NCBI GenBank assembly: GCA_947631365.1 | Contig: CANRLB010000021.1 | Span: forward strand, 1-14,437 | DNA from: an uncultured Bacilli bacterium | Lineage (GTDB): Bacteria; Bacillota_I; Bacilli_A; RF39; UBA660 | Direction of reading: 5' to 3' | Length of the DNA stretch: 14,437 nt | In this document: one piece after another, positions 1-6,780 of the stretch | How the letters are laid out: each line of letters begins with the position of its first letter | Position numbering within the stretch: position 1 is the first letter of the stretch | The notes under the pieces: generated by a model | Databases searched by the model: none | What the model was told of the DNA's origin: nothing | What the model saw: only the letters and a program-made list of their open reading frames with translations | Position numbers and translations under genes: made by a program

Positions 1-562
1 ATTGACTTTTAAGTTTTTTCGTAACTGGTGTACCACATCTTTCACAAACACCACCAGCCGCATCTTCATTAGATAGTCCTGTTTTACATTTAGGACACCA
101 ATTGATTTCTTTTTCCGCTTTATAAGCCATTCCTTTTTTATAAAACTCTAGAAATTGCCATTGGGTCCATTTATAATACTCAGGATCTGTTGTCGAAAAT
201 TCTCTACTCCAATCAAAAGATATACCTAATTCTTCTATTTGACTTTTAAAAGTTTTGATATTTTCTTTTACAGCATCCGCGGGATAAATATGATTTTTTA
301 TCGCATATTGTTCAGCAGGAGCTCCAAAAGCATCCCAACCCATTGGAAATAAAACATTATATCCTTGCATTCTTTTCATTCTTGCCATAGCATCCAAAGC
401 CGCATAACTTCTAACGTGACCTACATGAAGTCCTGTACCAGATGGATAAGGAAATTCTACTAAAACATAGTATTTCTCTTTATCACTATTATTGCTAGCT
501 TTAAATACTCCTTCTTTTTGCCAAATATCTTGCCATTTTTTTTCATAACTTTTATTTATCAT
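1..562 (-). CDS. leuS: Leucyl-tRNA synthetase, N-terminal part (runs off left edge)
   Basis: Class I aminoacyl-tRNA synthetase that charges tRNA-Leu in the cytoplasm. About 187 N-terminal residues are visible. The protein starts MINKSYEKKWQ and carries the class I signature in the form PYPSGTGLHVGH (HIGH motif as HVGH), followed by YNVLFPMGWDAFGAPAEQYA, both typical of bacterial LeuRS. Near the left edge is the zinc ribbon WCPKCKTGLSNE...CERCGTPV. The KMSKS loop, editing domain and anticodon-binding domain lie outside the window. The ATG overlaps the TGA of the upstream membrane-protein gene as ATGA, so translation is probably coupled. A modest AGAGG lies 9 bases before the start. The gene belongs to an operon headed by a leucine-type T-box leader, which fits its identity. 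Seen: motifs, overlap and leader. Known: family role. Confidence 0.97.
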   Translation of the reverse strand, partial: MINKSYEKKWQDIWQKEGVFKASNNSDKEKYYVLVEFPYPSGTGLHVGHVRSYAALDAMARMKRMQGYNVLFPMGWDAFGAPAEQYAIKNHIYPADAVKENIKTFKSQIEELGISFDWSREFSTTDPEYYKWTQWQFLEFYKKGMAYKAEKEINWCPKCKTGLSNEDAAGGVCERCGTPVTKKLKSQ

Positions 563-951
563 TTTGTATAACCTCTTCTTTCTAAAAATCTTCCTAATAA
601 TTCATATAAAGCATAAATGAGTAAAATGAGTAAAACAAATCCCATTAAGAATTGTAATATTATATATGTATTAGTAGCAATTACTACTACTGCTACTAAA
701 GATATAATAAGGGCATTTATTGCTGATATCACTGGTAATAATATCTTAATAGGTAACTTATCTTTATCTAATTTAAATTTACCTATTAAATAAGATAACT
801 CCATTAATTCATTATTCTTTTTAACTTTTTTGCTTTTCTTTTTACCGGTTAATCTTCTTAAATAACGCAGTTTAATACATAAGTAATCCACTAAAAAGAT
901 AACTACAAATAATATACTAAATAATATTAAACCTGCTTCTATTCTACTCAT
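559..951 (-). CDS. Small three-TM membrane protein between the T-box and leuS, function unknown
   Basis: A 130-residue integral membrane protein I cannot assign to a named family. Hydrophobic helix 1 covers roughly residues 6-27. A strongly basic loop (residues 28-47, with KKKSKKVKK) follows, then an amphipathic stretch with YLIGKFKLDKDK, and two further hydrophobic segments at about 68-92 and 95-118. An in-frame ATG 17 codons upstream (1002) would begin inside the T-box element and has no ribosome site. The ATG at 951 follows GGAGGG with good spacing and is preferred. The gene ends in ATGA, overlapping the leuS start by 4 bases, so it is the first cistron under the leucine T-box. That position suggests co-expression with LeuRS under leucine starvation but gives no biochemical function. 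It may be an ancillary passenger of the operon. Confidence 0.85.
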   Translation of the reverse strand: MSRIEAGLILFSILFVVIFLVDYLCIKLRYLRRLTGKKKSKKVKKNNELMELSYLIGKFKLDKDKLPIKILLPVISAINALIISLVAVVVIATNTYIILQFLMGFVLLILLIYALYELLGRFLERRGYTK

Positions 952-1156
952 ATACCCTCCTAAAATAAAAAAGATAGTACGAAAGGGTGAGATAAATCCC
1001 ACGGTACCACCTTTATTTTTTTCTTTTAGTCTTTATTAGAACTACCCATAAACTATCCAAAAGCAAGTTCATAATAATTATTTAATTAGTTTGCACCATC
1101 CACTAATTCTCTTTATAAATTCTTATTATTACTACTCTTTTTTCCTTCGTTTTTAT
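952..1156 (-). ncRNA. Leucine T-box leader
   Basis: A tRNA-sensing leader RNA upstream of the membrane protein-leuS operon. In transcript order it has the AGTAGTA side of the specifier-loop internal motif, an AGAGA-type box followed by GTGGATGGTGCAAAC (stem I distal region), and GAA-CTT-GC-TTTTGGATAG with CUU as likely specifier at 1067-1065, a leucine codon. The T-box itself is AAAGGTGGTACCGTGGG (1014-998). The antiterminator fold is complete: AAAGG pairs with CCTTT, a 7-base bulge TGGTACC holds the tRNA-acceptor-binding UGGU, and GTGGGA pairs with TCTCAC around loop TTTA. Uncharged tRNA-Leu binding should stabilise this fold and raise expression. No GC-rich hairpin precedes the T-tract at about 966-971; the alternative partner for the antiterminator 3' strand is the Shine-Dalgarno site at 954-960. 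Confidence 0.9.
954..960 (-). promoter_or_regulatory. Shine-Dalgarno of the T-box first cistron, inside a predicted sequestrator
   Basis: GGAGGGT on the minus strand lies just before the ATG at 951 and decides that start over the in-frame ATG at 1002. The same seven bases can pair with ACCCTTT at 982-988 (five Watson-Crick and two G-U pairs), the strand that completes the T-box antiterminator. This places the ribosome site inside a possible regulatory switch. Confidence 0.75.
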
Positions 1157-1162
1157 GTCTCT

Positions 1163-1191
1163 ATTATATTAAAATTATTCAACATATTCAA
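1163..1191 (-). promoter_or_regulatory. Sigma-A-type promoter of the T-box/leuS operon
   Basis: The -35 is TTGAAT (1191-1186), then a 17-base spacer, then a perfect -10 TATAAT (1168-1163). Transcription should start near 1156, just before the first T-box conserved bases. The -35 lies inside the last codons of the upstream GH31 gene, so the operon does not need read-through from it. Confidence 0.8.
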
Positions 1192-3577
1192 GAAGTTTTA
1201 AAAATAATTTGATAAATAATGGATCTAAACCAGTATTTTTTAATTTTCTAATAGCAATTCTCTTCTTACTTTTTTTCATATTGCTAAATATAATTGCCCC
1301 AACTCTTTCTTTAACTAGAGTTTCTATTTGTAAATCACTAATTATTTCATTAATATCTTCATTAATTATTCTTGCTGCATCTATTTCGATATTATTGCCA
1401 GAACAATTAACATTTAATTCACTTTTAGTATCTACTCCATTTACTTCAACAATAAAATCATTTTCATCAATATAAGAATTAAAATTATCTATTTCTTCAT
1501 TATTGATACTAACTATAATGTTTTCCGGTTCACGAGTATTTCTAAATCTAATAAAATAATCTCTTTTATCAGGAATAATACCGGTTTTACCATCAACTGG
1601 ATGAATGGATAAATTATAATTATCTTTAGCATAGGTAAAATCAATCGCCGTTATTATATAATAACCTTCTTCATATAAAGAAGATAAACCATCATCTTCA
1701 TATAAACGGTAAACATTACTACTACCAGGGAAAATATTAATTTCCATTCCTTTAGGAGGATTAGTATTATTAATATTTTCATCTAATTTAGCAATCGGAA
1801 TTATAGAACCTGCTTTAGCATATACGGGATAATCTTCATCTTTAAAAAATAGTGTATATCTTTTATTGCCAACAAATTTTTTACCTGTTGTAAAGTCATA
1901 CCATAATCCTTTTGGTAAGAATACTTTTTCAATTGCTCTATTCATAATGGTATCTTTTGGTTTCGTTATTGGTGATACTAAAAGTTCGGTACCAAAATAA
2001 TATTCATTACGATAGTCTGGTTCATCAAAAATTTCCGGATAATAATAGTATAAAGGTTCTATAATTGGTAAGCAATTTTTATAATATTTATAATTTTCTG
2101 TATATAAATAAGGAATTAATTTTTGTCTTAATTTACAATAATCTTTTACAATCGTATAAGTTTTAACATCCCAACGCCATGGTTCTCTTTTATAATAATT
2201 TCCTCTTTTAGCACTTAGTCTAAATATAGGACTAAATGTAGCAAGCTCAGCATGTCTTAAATATAATTCGCGATCTTCAATACCGCCTTTAAAGCCACCC
2301 ACATCATGACTCCACCAAGACATACCAATATTACTAGCAGTTGAATTAAAATAGGGTAAGTATTGCAATGTTTCCCAATTAACTTTGGTCTCCCCTGAAT
2401 AGTGAACCGGATATAAATGAGATGCTTTACCACCATTACGAGATAAAATCATACCTCTTCTTTCCGGAAATTTTTTATAATCATTAAAATGATAATAATT
2501 AAGTGCTCTTGTTACTACTTCATCTTTACTATCTAGCCAAAAGAAATCTATACCAACATCATATAAAGGATTAATTAGTCTATTAAAATAACTAACTATA
2601 AAATTTTTATCTAACACATGAAAAGGAATCAATTTATTATTAGGTACTCCTAAATCAACACACATCGTTTGATAAGCATTTTCATAATTTGTTATCCCCT
2701 CAGTACCATCTAAATTAAGCCCTACTCTTACTCCCCGATCATGCATATATTTAGTAAATTCTTTCGGATCATTAAATAATCCTTGGTTAAATGTATAACC
2801 AGTTTTATGTAAATTATAATTATTAGGATCTTTTTTATGCCAAAATTCACCAAGTAATAAAACTGATATTGGTACATTATTTTTATTAAATGTTTGAATT
2901 AATTTTTTGGTATCTTCAAAGCTATAAATCATATCACGATACCACCAAATACCTAAAGCATATCTTGGAAGCATTGGCGGATATCCGGTTAAAGTAAAAT
3001 AATCTTTTAAACATAAACCAAAATCTCTTCTATAGGCAAAAAGATAAAAATCTAATCTTTTCGTATTATTAGGTACCATAAACCCATCATTATCGATAAA
3101 CATGGAATGACTATCATCAAGCATAGCAAAACCATCAGTAGAATAAAGCCCTTTAGAAAGACTTGTTTCACTCCCAAAATCTTCAATACTAAAAGCACTA
3201 CCTTTAAAATTTCTCGCTTCGGGATGACCAAAATACCATAATTTATCCGTATTAACTAATTTTACTTTAAGATTAGAATCTGGTGCTAAAGCTGGTCCTT
3301 TAAATGGCTTTTCTTTCGTATATTGTAAAGTAAAATATTTAGTGGTAATAACTAGATTTTTACTATCTTGTTCAACTTTCATTTTAGGTTCAGGGAAAAA
3401 CCGATTATGAACTATTTCCGTTGCCCCATCATAAAATTCATTTTTTGTTGAATACTCAAAACGTATTAAGCGTTCACTTAATATAGTTATTCGATAATTG
3501 GTACCCCGAAAAACTGTTTTATTGTTACTAACTAGATTGCTGGGGTTTATTTTAAAGTGTTCACCTAAACTAGCCAT
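1175..3577 (-). CDS. Glycoside hydrolase family 31 (alpha-glucosidase-like)
   Basis: An 800-residue cytosolic retaining alpha-glycosidase of GH31; no signal peptide or membrane segment is visible. An N-terminal beta-sandwich (about 20-195) precedes the (beta/alpha)8 barrel beginning near PPMLPRYALGIWW. The nucleophile motif is IDFFWLDSKDE with Asp349, and the likely acid/base is Asp425 in WWSHDVGGF. Between them are ILSRNGG and YPVHYSGE, matching the family's conserved R and W/YSGD-type loop. Beta-sandwich domains follow, then roughly 130 extra C-terminal residues ending in a helical stretch. The start is the ATG at 3577: AGAAGGG (3590-3584) abuts an in-frame TTG at 3583, too close to serve it, but sits 6 bases from the ATG. 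Probable role: releasing glucose (or xylose) from alpha-linked oligosaccharides; the exact substrate cannot be read from sequence. It sits alone behind its own promoter. Confidence 0.92.
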   Translation of the reverse strand: MASLGEHFKINPSNLVSNNKTVFRGTNYRITILSERLIRFEYSTKNEFYDGATEIVHNRFFPEPKMKVEQDSKNLVITTKYFTLQYTKEKPFKGPALAPDSNLKVKLVNTDKLWYFGHPEARNFKGSAFSIEDFGSETSLSKGLYSTDGFAMLDDSHSMFIDNDGFMVPNNTKRLDFYLFAYRRDFGLCLKDYFTLTGYPPMLPRYALGIWWYRDMIYSFEDTKKLIQTFNKNNVPISVLLLGEFWHKKDPNNYNLHKTGYTFNQGLFNDPKEFTKYMHDRGVRVGLNLDGTEGITNYENAYQTMCVDLGVPNNKLIPFHVLDKNFIVSYFNRLINPLYDVGIDFFWLDSKDEVVTRALNYYHFNDYKKFPERRGMILSRNGGKASHLYPVHYSGETKVNWETLQYLPYFNSTASNIGMSWWSHDVGGFKGGIEDRELYLRHAELATFSPIFRLSAKRGNYYKREPWRWDVKTYTIVKDYCKLRQKLIPYLYTENYKYYKNCLPIIEPLYYYYPEIFDEPDYRNEYYFGTELLVSPITKPKDTIMNRAIEKVFLPKGLWYDFTTGKKFVGNKRYTLFFKDEDYPVYAKAGSIIPIAKLDENINNTNPPKGMEINIFPGSSNVYRLYEDDGLSSLYEEGYYIITAIDFTYAKDNYNLSIHPVDGKTGIIPDKRDYFIRFRNTREPENIIVSINNEEIDNFNSYIDENDFIVEVNGVDTKSELNVNCSGNNIEIDAARIINEDINEIISDLQIETLVKERVGAIIFSNMKKSKKRIAIRKLKNTGLDPLFIKLFLKLLEYVE

Positions 3578-3583
3578 AATCAA

Positions 3584-3590
3584 CCCTTCT
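3584..3590 (-). promoter_or_regulatory. Shine-Dalgarno that fixes the GH31 start
   Basis: AGAAGGG on the minus strand. The in-frame TTG follows with no spacer, while the ATG at 3577 follows after TTGATT, a normal 6-base gap. This removes two residues from the longest possible reading frame. Confidence 0.7.
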
Positions 3591-3604
3591 ATTTATATTT
3601 ATCT

Positions 3605-3640
3605 ATTATATAGAATATCAAAAAACGACTATTATTGCAA
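3605..3640 (-). promoter_or_regulatory. Candidate promoter of the GH31 gene
   Basis: TTGCAA (3640-3635), a 17-base spacer, then TATTCT (3617-3612). A perfect TATAAT also lies just downstream (3610-3605) but lacks a good -35 at 17 bases. The -35 hexamer is identical to that of the SDR promoter at 5647-5652. It lies in the short gap after the YnbB-like gene. Confidence 0.5.
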
Positions 3641-3661
3641 TTCTTAAATCAAAAAAATAAA

Positions 3662-4918
3662 TCATTCTTGTAATTTGCTAACTGCCACCATTAAAGCAAT
3701 TTTTCCATATTCATAAGATAAACTACCTTGTTGATAAGCAATATAAGGTTCTCTTAAAGGTCCATCACAAGATATTTCAATAGATGATCCTTGGGTAAAT
3801 GAACCAGATGCCATAATTATTTCATCATCATATCCTGGCATTGGAGTTGGAATTGGTTTTGAGTTAGCATCAACTGCTGAAGCCATTTGTATGCCTTCAC
3901 AATAATTGATTAAATCATCTCTATTACCAAAGATAATACTTTCTACTATATCTGCTCTTTGTTCATTATATCTTGGCTCTACTTTATAACCTAATTCTTC
4001 TAAAACTTTACTAGTAAGTATAGCTACCTTTAGACTACTTGCTACTACAGAAGGTGCTTCGTATAAACCTAATAAAAATGATTTATTAAAATTTAGGGAT
4101 GGACCTATTTCTTTACCTTCACCAGGAATAGTTAATCTTTCGGAAATTAACTTTATTAAATCTTTTGTTCCAACGACATAACCACCACTTGAAGCAATAC
4201 CACCGCCTAAATTTTTGATAAGAGAACCAACTATTATATCAGCTCCAACTTGAAGTGGGGTCTTATCTTCCACAAATTCACAATAACAATTATCAACCAT
4301 AATAATTATATTTTTATCAATATCTTTAATAAATTTAATTACCTTAGTAAGTTTATCAATTGTTAGACTTTTTCTATTAGAATATCCTTTGCTTCTTTGA
4401 ATAGTGATAACTTTGACCTTATTATTCTTTAAAAATTCTTTTATTTTATCATAGTCAAAGTCATCATTAACTAAATCTATTTGGTTGTATTTTATTCCAA
4501 AAGACTTCAAAGAACTAGTGTTTTCTTTTATCCCAATAACTTCATGTAAAGTATCATATGGAGTACCAGTTATACTAAGCATAATATCATTAGGTCTAAG
4601 TAAACCAAATAAAGTAATAGTTAGAGCATGCGTTCCCGAGATAATTTGACTTCGAACTAAAGCATCTTCTCCACCTAAAATGCTGGCAAATATTCTTTCT
4701 ATTTTATCTCTTCCAATATCACTATAACCATAACCAGTTGAGGTATTAAAATCACTTTCTGATACATTTTCTTTGTTAAAAGCCGTAATTACTTTTAAAC
4801 TATTTAAAAATGCTAAATCATCTACATTTTGATAAATATCTTGTAATTCTTTTTCACAATTTAAAACTAAATTCTTAACTTTTTCATCTATGTTAAAATA
4901 TTCTAAATATTTATTCAT
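3662..4918 (-). CDS. ynbB: YnbB-like PLP-dependent enzyme (methionine gamma-lyase family, PF06838)
   Basis: A 418-residue fold-type I PLP enzyme of the group annotated as methionine gamma-lyase family or 'aluminium resistance protein'. The phosphate-cup region is SGTHALT (about 94-100). Asp209 in IIMVDNCYCEF would contact the pyridine nitrogen. The Schiff-base lysine is Lys235 in GSLIKNLGGG. The early signature GYGYSDIGRDKIE and the late PTPMPGYDDEIIMASGSFTQGSSIE are typical of this subfamily and unlike classical MetB/MetC enzymes. The physiological reaction is not settled; C-S lyase chemistry is inferred from relatives. The chosen ATG (4918) lies inside the last codons of the SDR gene, an 8-base overlap, implying co-translation. 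A GTG three codons upstream is open but has no ribosome site. Cytosolic. Confidence 0.93.
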   Translation of the reverse strand: MNKYLEYFNIDEKVKNLVLNCEKELQDIYQNVDDLAFLNSLKVITAFNKENVSESDFNTSTGYGYSDIGRDKIERIFASILGGEDALVRSQIISGTHALTITLFGLLRPNDIMLSITGTPYDTLHEVIGIKENTSSLKSFGIKYNQIDLVNDDFDYDKIKEFLKNNKVKVITIQRSKGYSNRKSLTIDKLTKVIKFIKDIDKNIIIMVDNCYCEFVEDKTPLQVGADIIVGSLIKNLGGGIASSGGYVVGTKDLIKLISERLTIPGEGKEIGPSLNFNKSFLLGLYEAPSVVASSLKVAILTSKVLEELGYKVEPRYNEQRADIVESIIFGNRDDLINYCEGIQMASAVDANSKPIPTPMPGYDDEIIMASGSFTQGSSIEISCDGPLREPYIAYQQGSLSYEYGKIALMVAVSKLQE

Positions 4919-5603
4919 CTTTACCACTCATTCTAATTATATCGCCACTTCTAATATCATCATTAATAATTATTTCTAATATTTTTAAAGCAACATTTTC
5001 TTTTTTAATTAATTCTTTTTGTCCTATTCTATTCATTTCTTCTTTTAAATAATTAGGATCCATTTCTAAAACAGATTTAGTATCAACCCAATTAGGTGCT
5101 AGAGCACATATTTTTAAATTAGGTAATCTTTCTGCCATATTCTTAACTAAATTTTCTATCCCTGCTTTACTTGATGCATAATCCATGCTTAAAGGATTAT
5201 AAGTATCTGTGGCATCAGTTGATGATAAATTTATAATTACTCCCCTACTCATTATTTTAGATGCCTCTTTCATAACTAAAAAACTACCCACTAAATTAAC
5301 TTCTAAAACTTTCATAAATTCATCTTTAGTTTTATCGTATATATCATTTGCAATATCAATCGCACTACAATTTACTACTACATCTAATTTTTCATGTTTA
5401 TTCTTTATATAATTCATTAACTCTTTTATACTATCTACACTTGTTACATCACAATAGTAAGTATCAATTAATTCATTATTTATTTTTTTATTATGATATG
5501 TAGCAACTACGGTAGCCCCATACTCATGTAAAATATTAATTAAAGTACTACCTATACCACTGGTGCCACCCACTACTAAAACAACTAAGCCATCTAAATT
5601 CAT
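4911..5603 (-). CDS. Short-chain dehydrogenase/reductase (FabG-like)
   Basis: A 230-residue classical SDR. The Rossmann cofactor loop GGTSGIG is at 12-18; CDV (51-53) binds the adenine side. NCSA (78-81) replaces the usual NNAG or NAAG, Asn103 lies in EVNLVG, INLSS carries the catalytic Ser (127 or 128), and Tyr142 and Lys146 form YASSK. The Ser-Tyr-Lys set is intact, so it is probably an active NAD(P)H-dependent oxidoreductase. It resembles 3-oxoacyl-ACP reductases but lacks fatty-acid genes nearby, so the substrate is unknown. GGAGG lies 4 bases before the ATG. It is the first gene of a two-gene unit with the YnbB-like enzyme (8-base overlap). A shared pathway, perhaps in sulfur or amino-acid metabolism, is inference. 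Confidence 0.92.
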   Translation of the reverse strand: MNLDGLVVLVVGGTSGIGSTLINILHEYGATVVATYHNKKINNELIDTYYCDVTSVDSIKELMNYIKNKHEKLDVVVNCSAIDIANDIYDKTKDEFMKVLEVNLVGSFLVMKEASKIMSRGVIINLSSTDATDTYNPLSMDYASSKAGIENLVKNMAERLPNLKICALAPNWVDTKSVLEMDPNYLKEEMNRIGQKELIKKENVALKILEIIINDDIRSGDIIRMSGKDE

Positions 5604-5617
5604 AATGCCTCCAAACC

Positions 5618-5634
5618 AAGTATATTATATACTT
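5618..5634. repeat. Perfect inverted repeat over the -10 box (candidate operator)
   Basis: AAGTATAT-A-ATATACTT is an 8-base perfect inverted repeat with one central base. It covers the -10 of the SDR-ynbB promoter and the stop codon of the upstream gene. A dimeric repressor bound here would block transcription. Because it is pure A/T with two G/C pairs, chance and the embedded TATAAT account for part of the symmetry. Confidence 0.4.
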
Positions 5635-5652
5635 AATTTAAGGCTGTTGCAA
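5624..5652 (-). promoter_or_regulatory. Promoter of the SDR-ynbB operon
   Basis: TTGCAA (5652-5647), exactly 17 bases, then a perfect TATAAT (5629-5624), with GGAGG and the ATG close downstream. The leader is very short. The -35 lies inside the end of the upstream CmpB-family gene. Confidence 0.75.
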
Positions 5653-6130
5653 TTATATCACCTATAAACATACTATTTAAAACATTTAAAATTTTACTAA
5701 TTTTTTCTTTCGAACATACTTGTAATATTTTATTTATAAAAGGCTCAATTAAATAAGTAATAATTAATCCACCAATGCCAAAACAAAAAGCACTAAGTAA
5801 GCAAACTAAACCATCAATATTAAGAATACGATTAGTATAATCCCAAAGACGCATTTTAAGTACTTTAAGTAAAAATAAACCAGAAGTATATTCTAAAATA
5901 CCTGTTATTAAAAATGATAAAGCAAAAATAATTAAAGGCTTATCTTTATACTTATTAATAAGCAATATAAATAAAGAACCAATACCATAAATTGGTAACC
6001 ATGGGCCAGCTAAAAAACCATGACTAAAAAATTTACCAGTATAATAATAACATAATATAAGTTCATAAATATAACCTAAAATACTTGATATATAAAAAAT
6101 AAGGCCTATCTTTATAACTAAATCATTCAT
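5633..6130 (-). CDS. CmpB-family multi-pass membrane protein (putative ABC transporter permease, PF06541)
   Basis: A 165-residue polytopic membrane protein with about four or five hydrophobic segments. Characteristic motifs are ILGYIYE in the first helix, HGFLAGPWLPIYGIG after it, TGILEYTSGLFLLKVLKMRLWDY, and NIDGLVCLLSAFCFG. These match the family annotated as putative ABC transporter type IV or CmpB, whose transport role is poorly proven. No ATPase partner is next to it, so 'transporter' remains family-based. The chosen start is the ATG at 6130; a GTG at 6139 is also open. No strong ribosome site precedes either, so the start is uncertain by three codons. It is divergent from the Coat_F-like pair across a gap of about 110 bases, and its end contains the promoter of the next operon. 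Confidence 0.8.
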   Translation of the reverse strand: MNDLVIKIGLIFYISSILGYIYELILCYYYTGKFFSHGFLAGPWLPIYGIGSLFILLINKYKDKPLIIFALSFLITGILEYTSGLFLLKVLKMRLWDYTNRILNIDGLVCLLSAFCFGIGGLIITYLIEPFINKILQVCSKEKISKILNVLNSMFIGDIIATALN

Positions 6131-6189
6131 AATTATCACAGTATTAGTATTAGCTAAAATATAAAATAAATATAGCCAAAAACTGTCAT

Positions 6190-6195
6190 TATAAT
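6190..6195 (+). promoter_or_regulatory. Possible -10 box of the Coat_F-like pair in the divergent gap
   Basis: TATAAT on the plus strand, 45 bases before the ATG at 6240. No convincing -35 stands at the right distance in this extremely AT-rich spacer, so this is only a candidate. Confidence 0.3.
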
Positions 6196-6239
6196 TTTAT
6201 AGTTATTTTCAAATAATAAAGATAGAAAGGATGATTATT

Positions 6240-6470
6240 ATGACTAATGAAGAATATAAATTAGCACCAGATATTTTAACAAATAAAGATTTAGATTATT
6301 TAAAAGATATCTTTGGCTGGCATCATACTGCATATAAAGTATGTGAAGATGCCCTTACTAATATAGCCGATAGAAAGGTCGAAAAAGTAGTATCAGATTG
6401 TTCTAAATTATTTTATCAAAATATGCAAAAAGTATTAAAAATATTAGAAGAAGGTAATAGTAATGAATAA
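6240..6470 (+). CDS. Small helical protein, partner of the Coat_F-like protein
   Basis: A 76-residue all-helical protein. After NKDLDYLKDIFGWHHTA comes a long amphipathic helix with ALTNIADRKVEKVVSDCSKL and YQNMQKVLKIL, reminiscent of the short ferritin-like-fold partners that often precede CotF-type genes in Firmicutes. It has no metal-ligand set clear enough to claim ferritin activity. The start is the ATG at 6240: AAAGG (6226-6230) abuts an in-frame ATG at 6231, so only 6240 has a workable gap (9 bases). It overlaps the next gene by 8 bases, so the two are one unit. Function unknown. Confidence 0.72.
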   Translation: MTNEEYKLAPDILTNKDLDYLKDIFGWHHTAYKVCEDALTNIADRKVEKVVSDCSKLFYQNMQKVLKILEEGNSNE

Positions 6471-6780
6471 TAATAAAATTAGTAATCCCAAAAAAGAAGT
6501 ACCAACTGGTATATCTTTAAATGATCAAGATTATATGACAATTTTGTTATCGCATTTAAAAGAACTTACTAAAAATATGACAGTAGCAATAACGGAAGCA
6601 TCGCATGAAAAATTATACAAAGATTATAAAAAAATGTATGATGCTCTAGCTGATGCGCAAAGAAAAAGTTATGAATTAATGTTTTATTTAGGTTGGTATA
6701 GTTTAGAAAAAGCAACTGATACTAAAATAGATAATTTAAAAAGTGAATTACAAACGCAATTAGATAATTTAGAAAATTAA
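6463..6780 (+). CDS. Coat_F (CotF)-family protein
   Basis: A 105-residue helical protein matching the Coat_F pattern: SLNDQDYMTILLSHLKEL, then a TVAITEASHEKL segment, and the closing GWYSLEKA, equivalent to the family's 'GWYP..KA'. In spore formers such proteins are inner-coat components; many members occur in non-sporulating bacteria, where the role is unknown. The C-terminus adds a short coiled-coil-like tail (IDNLKSELQTQLDNLEN). Its ATG lies inside the last codons of the preceding partner gene (8-base overlap), giving a two-gene plus-strand unit that ends at a strong terminator. Seen: motif pattern and layout. Known: the family. Inference: no sporulation role is shown here, as no other spore genes are visible. 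Confidence 0.75.
   Translation: MNNNKISNPKKEVPTGISLNDQDYMTILLSHLKELTKNMTVAITEASHEKLYKDYKKMYDALADAQRKSYELMFYLGWYSLEKATDTKIDNLKSELQTQLDNLEN

Noticed and set aside
559..562. Reading TGA as tryptophan (Mycoplasma-type code)
   Set aside because: TGA closes several genes at natural ends, with overlaps to the next start, and Trp is written TGG throughout.
961..985. Classical intrinsic terminator for the T-box
   Set aside because: The T-tract at 971-966 is present, but the bases before it (CGTACTATC) do not pair with CTCACCCTTT, so no stable hairpin can be drawn.
1209..1475. Plus-strand open frame opposite the end of the GH31 gene
   Set aside because: Antisense shadow of a well-supported gene, without a ribosome site.
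5209..5412. Plus-strand open frame opposite the SDR gene
   Set aside because: Antisense of a gene with all SDR motifs; no ribosome site.
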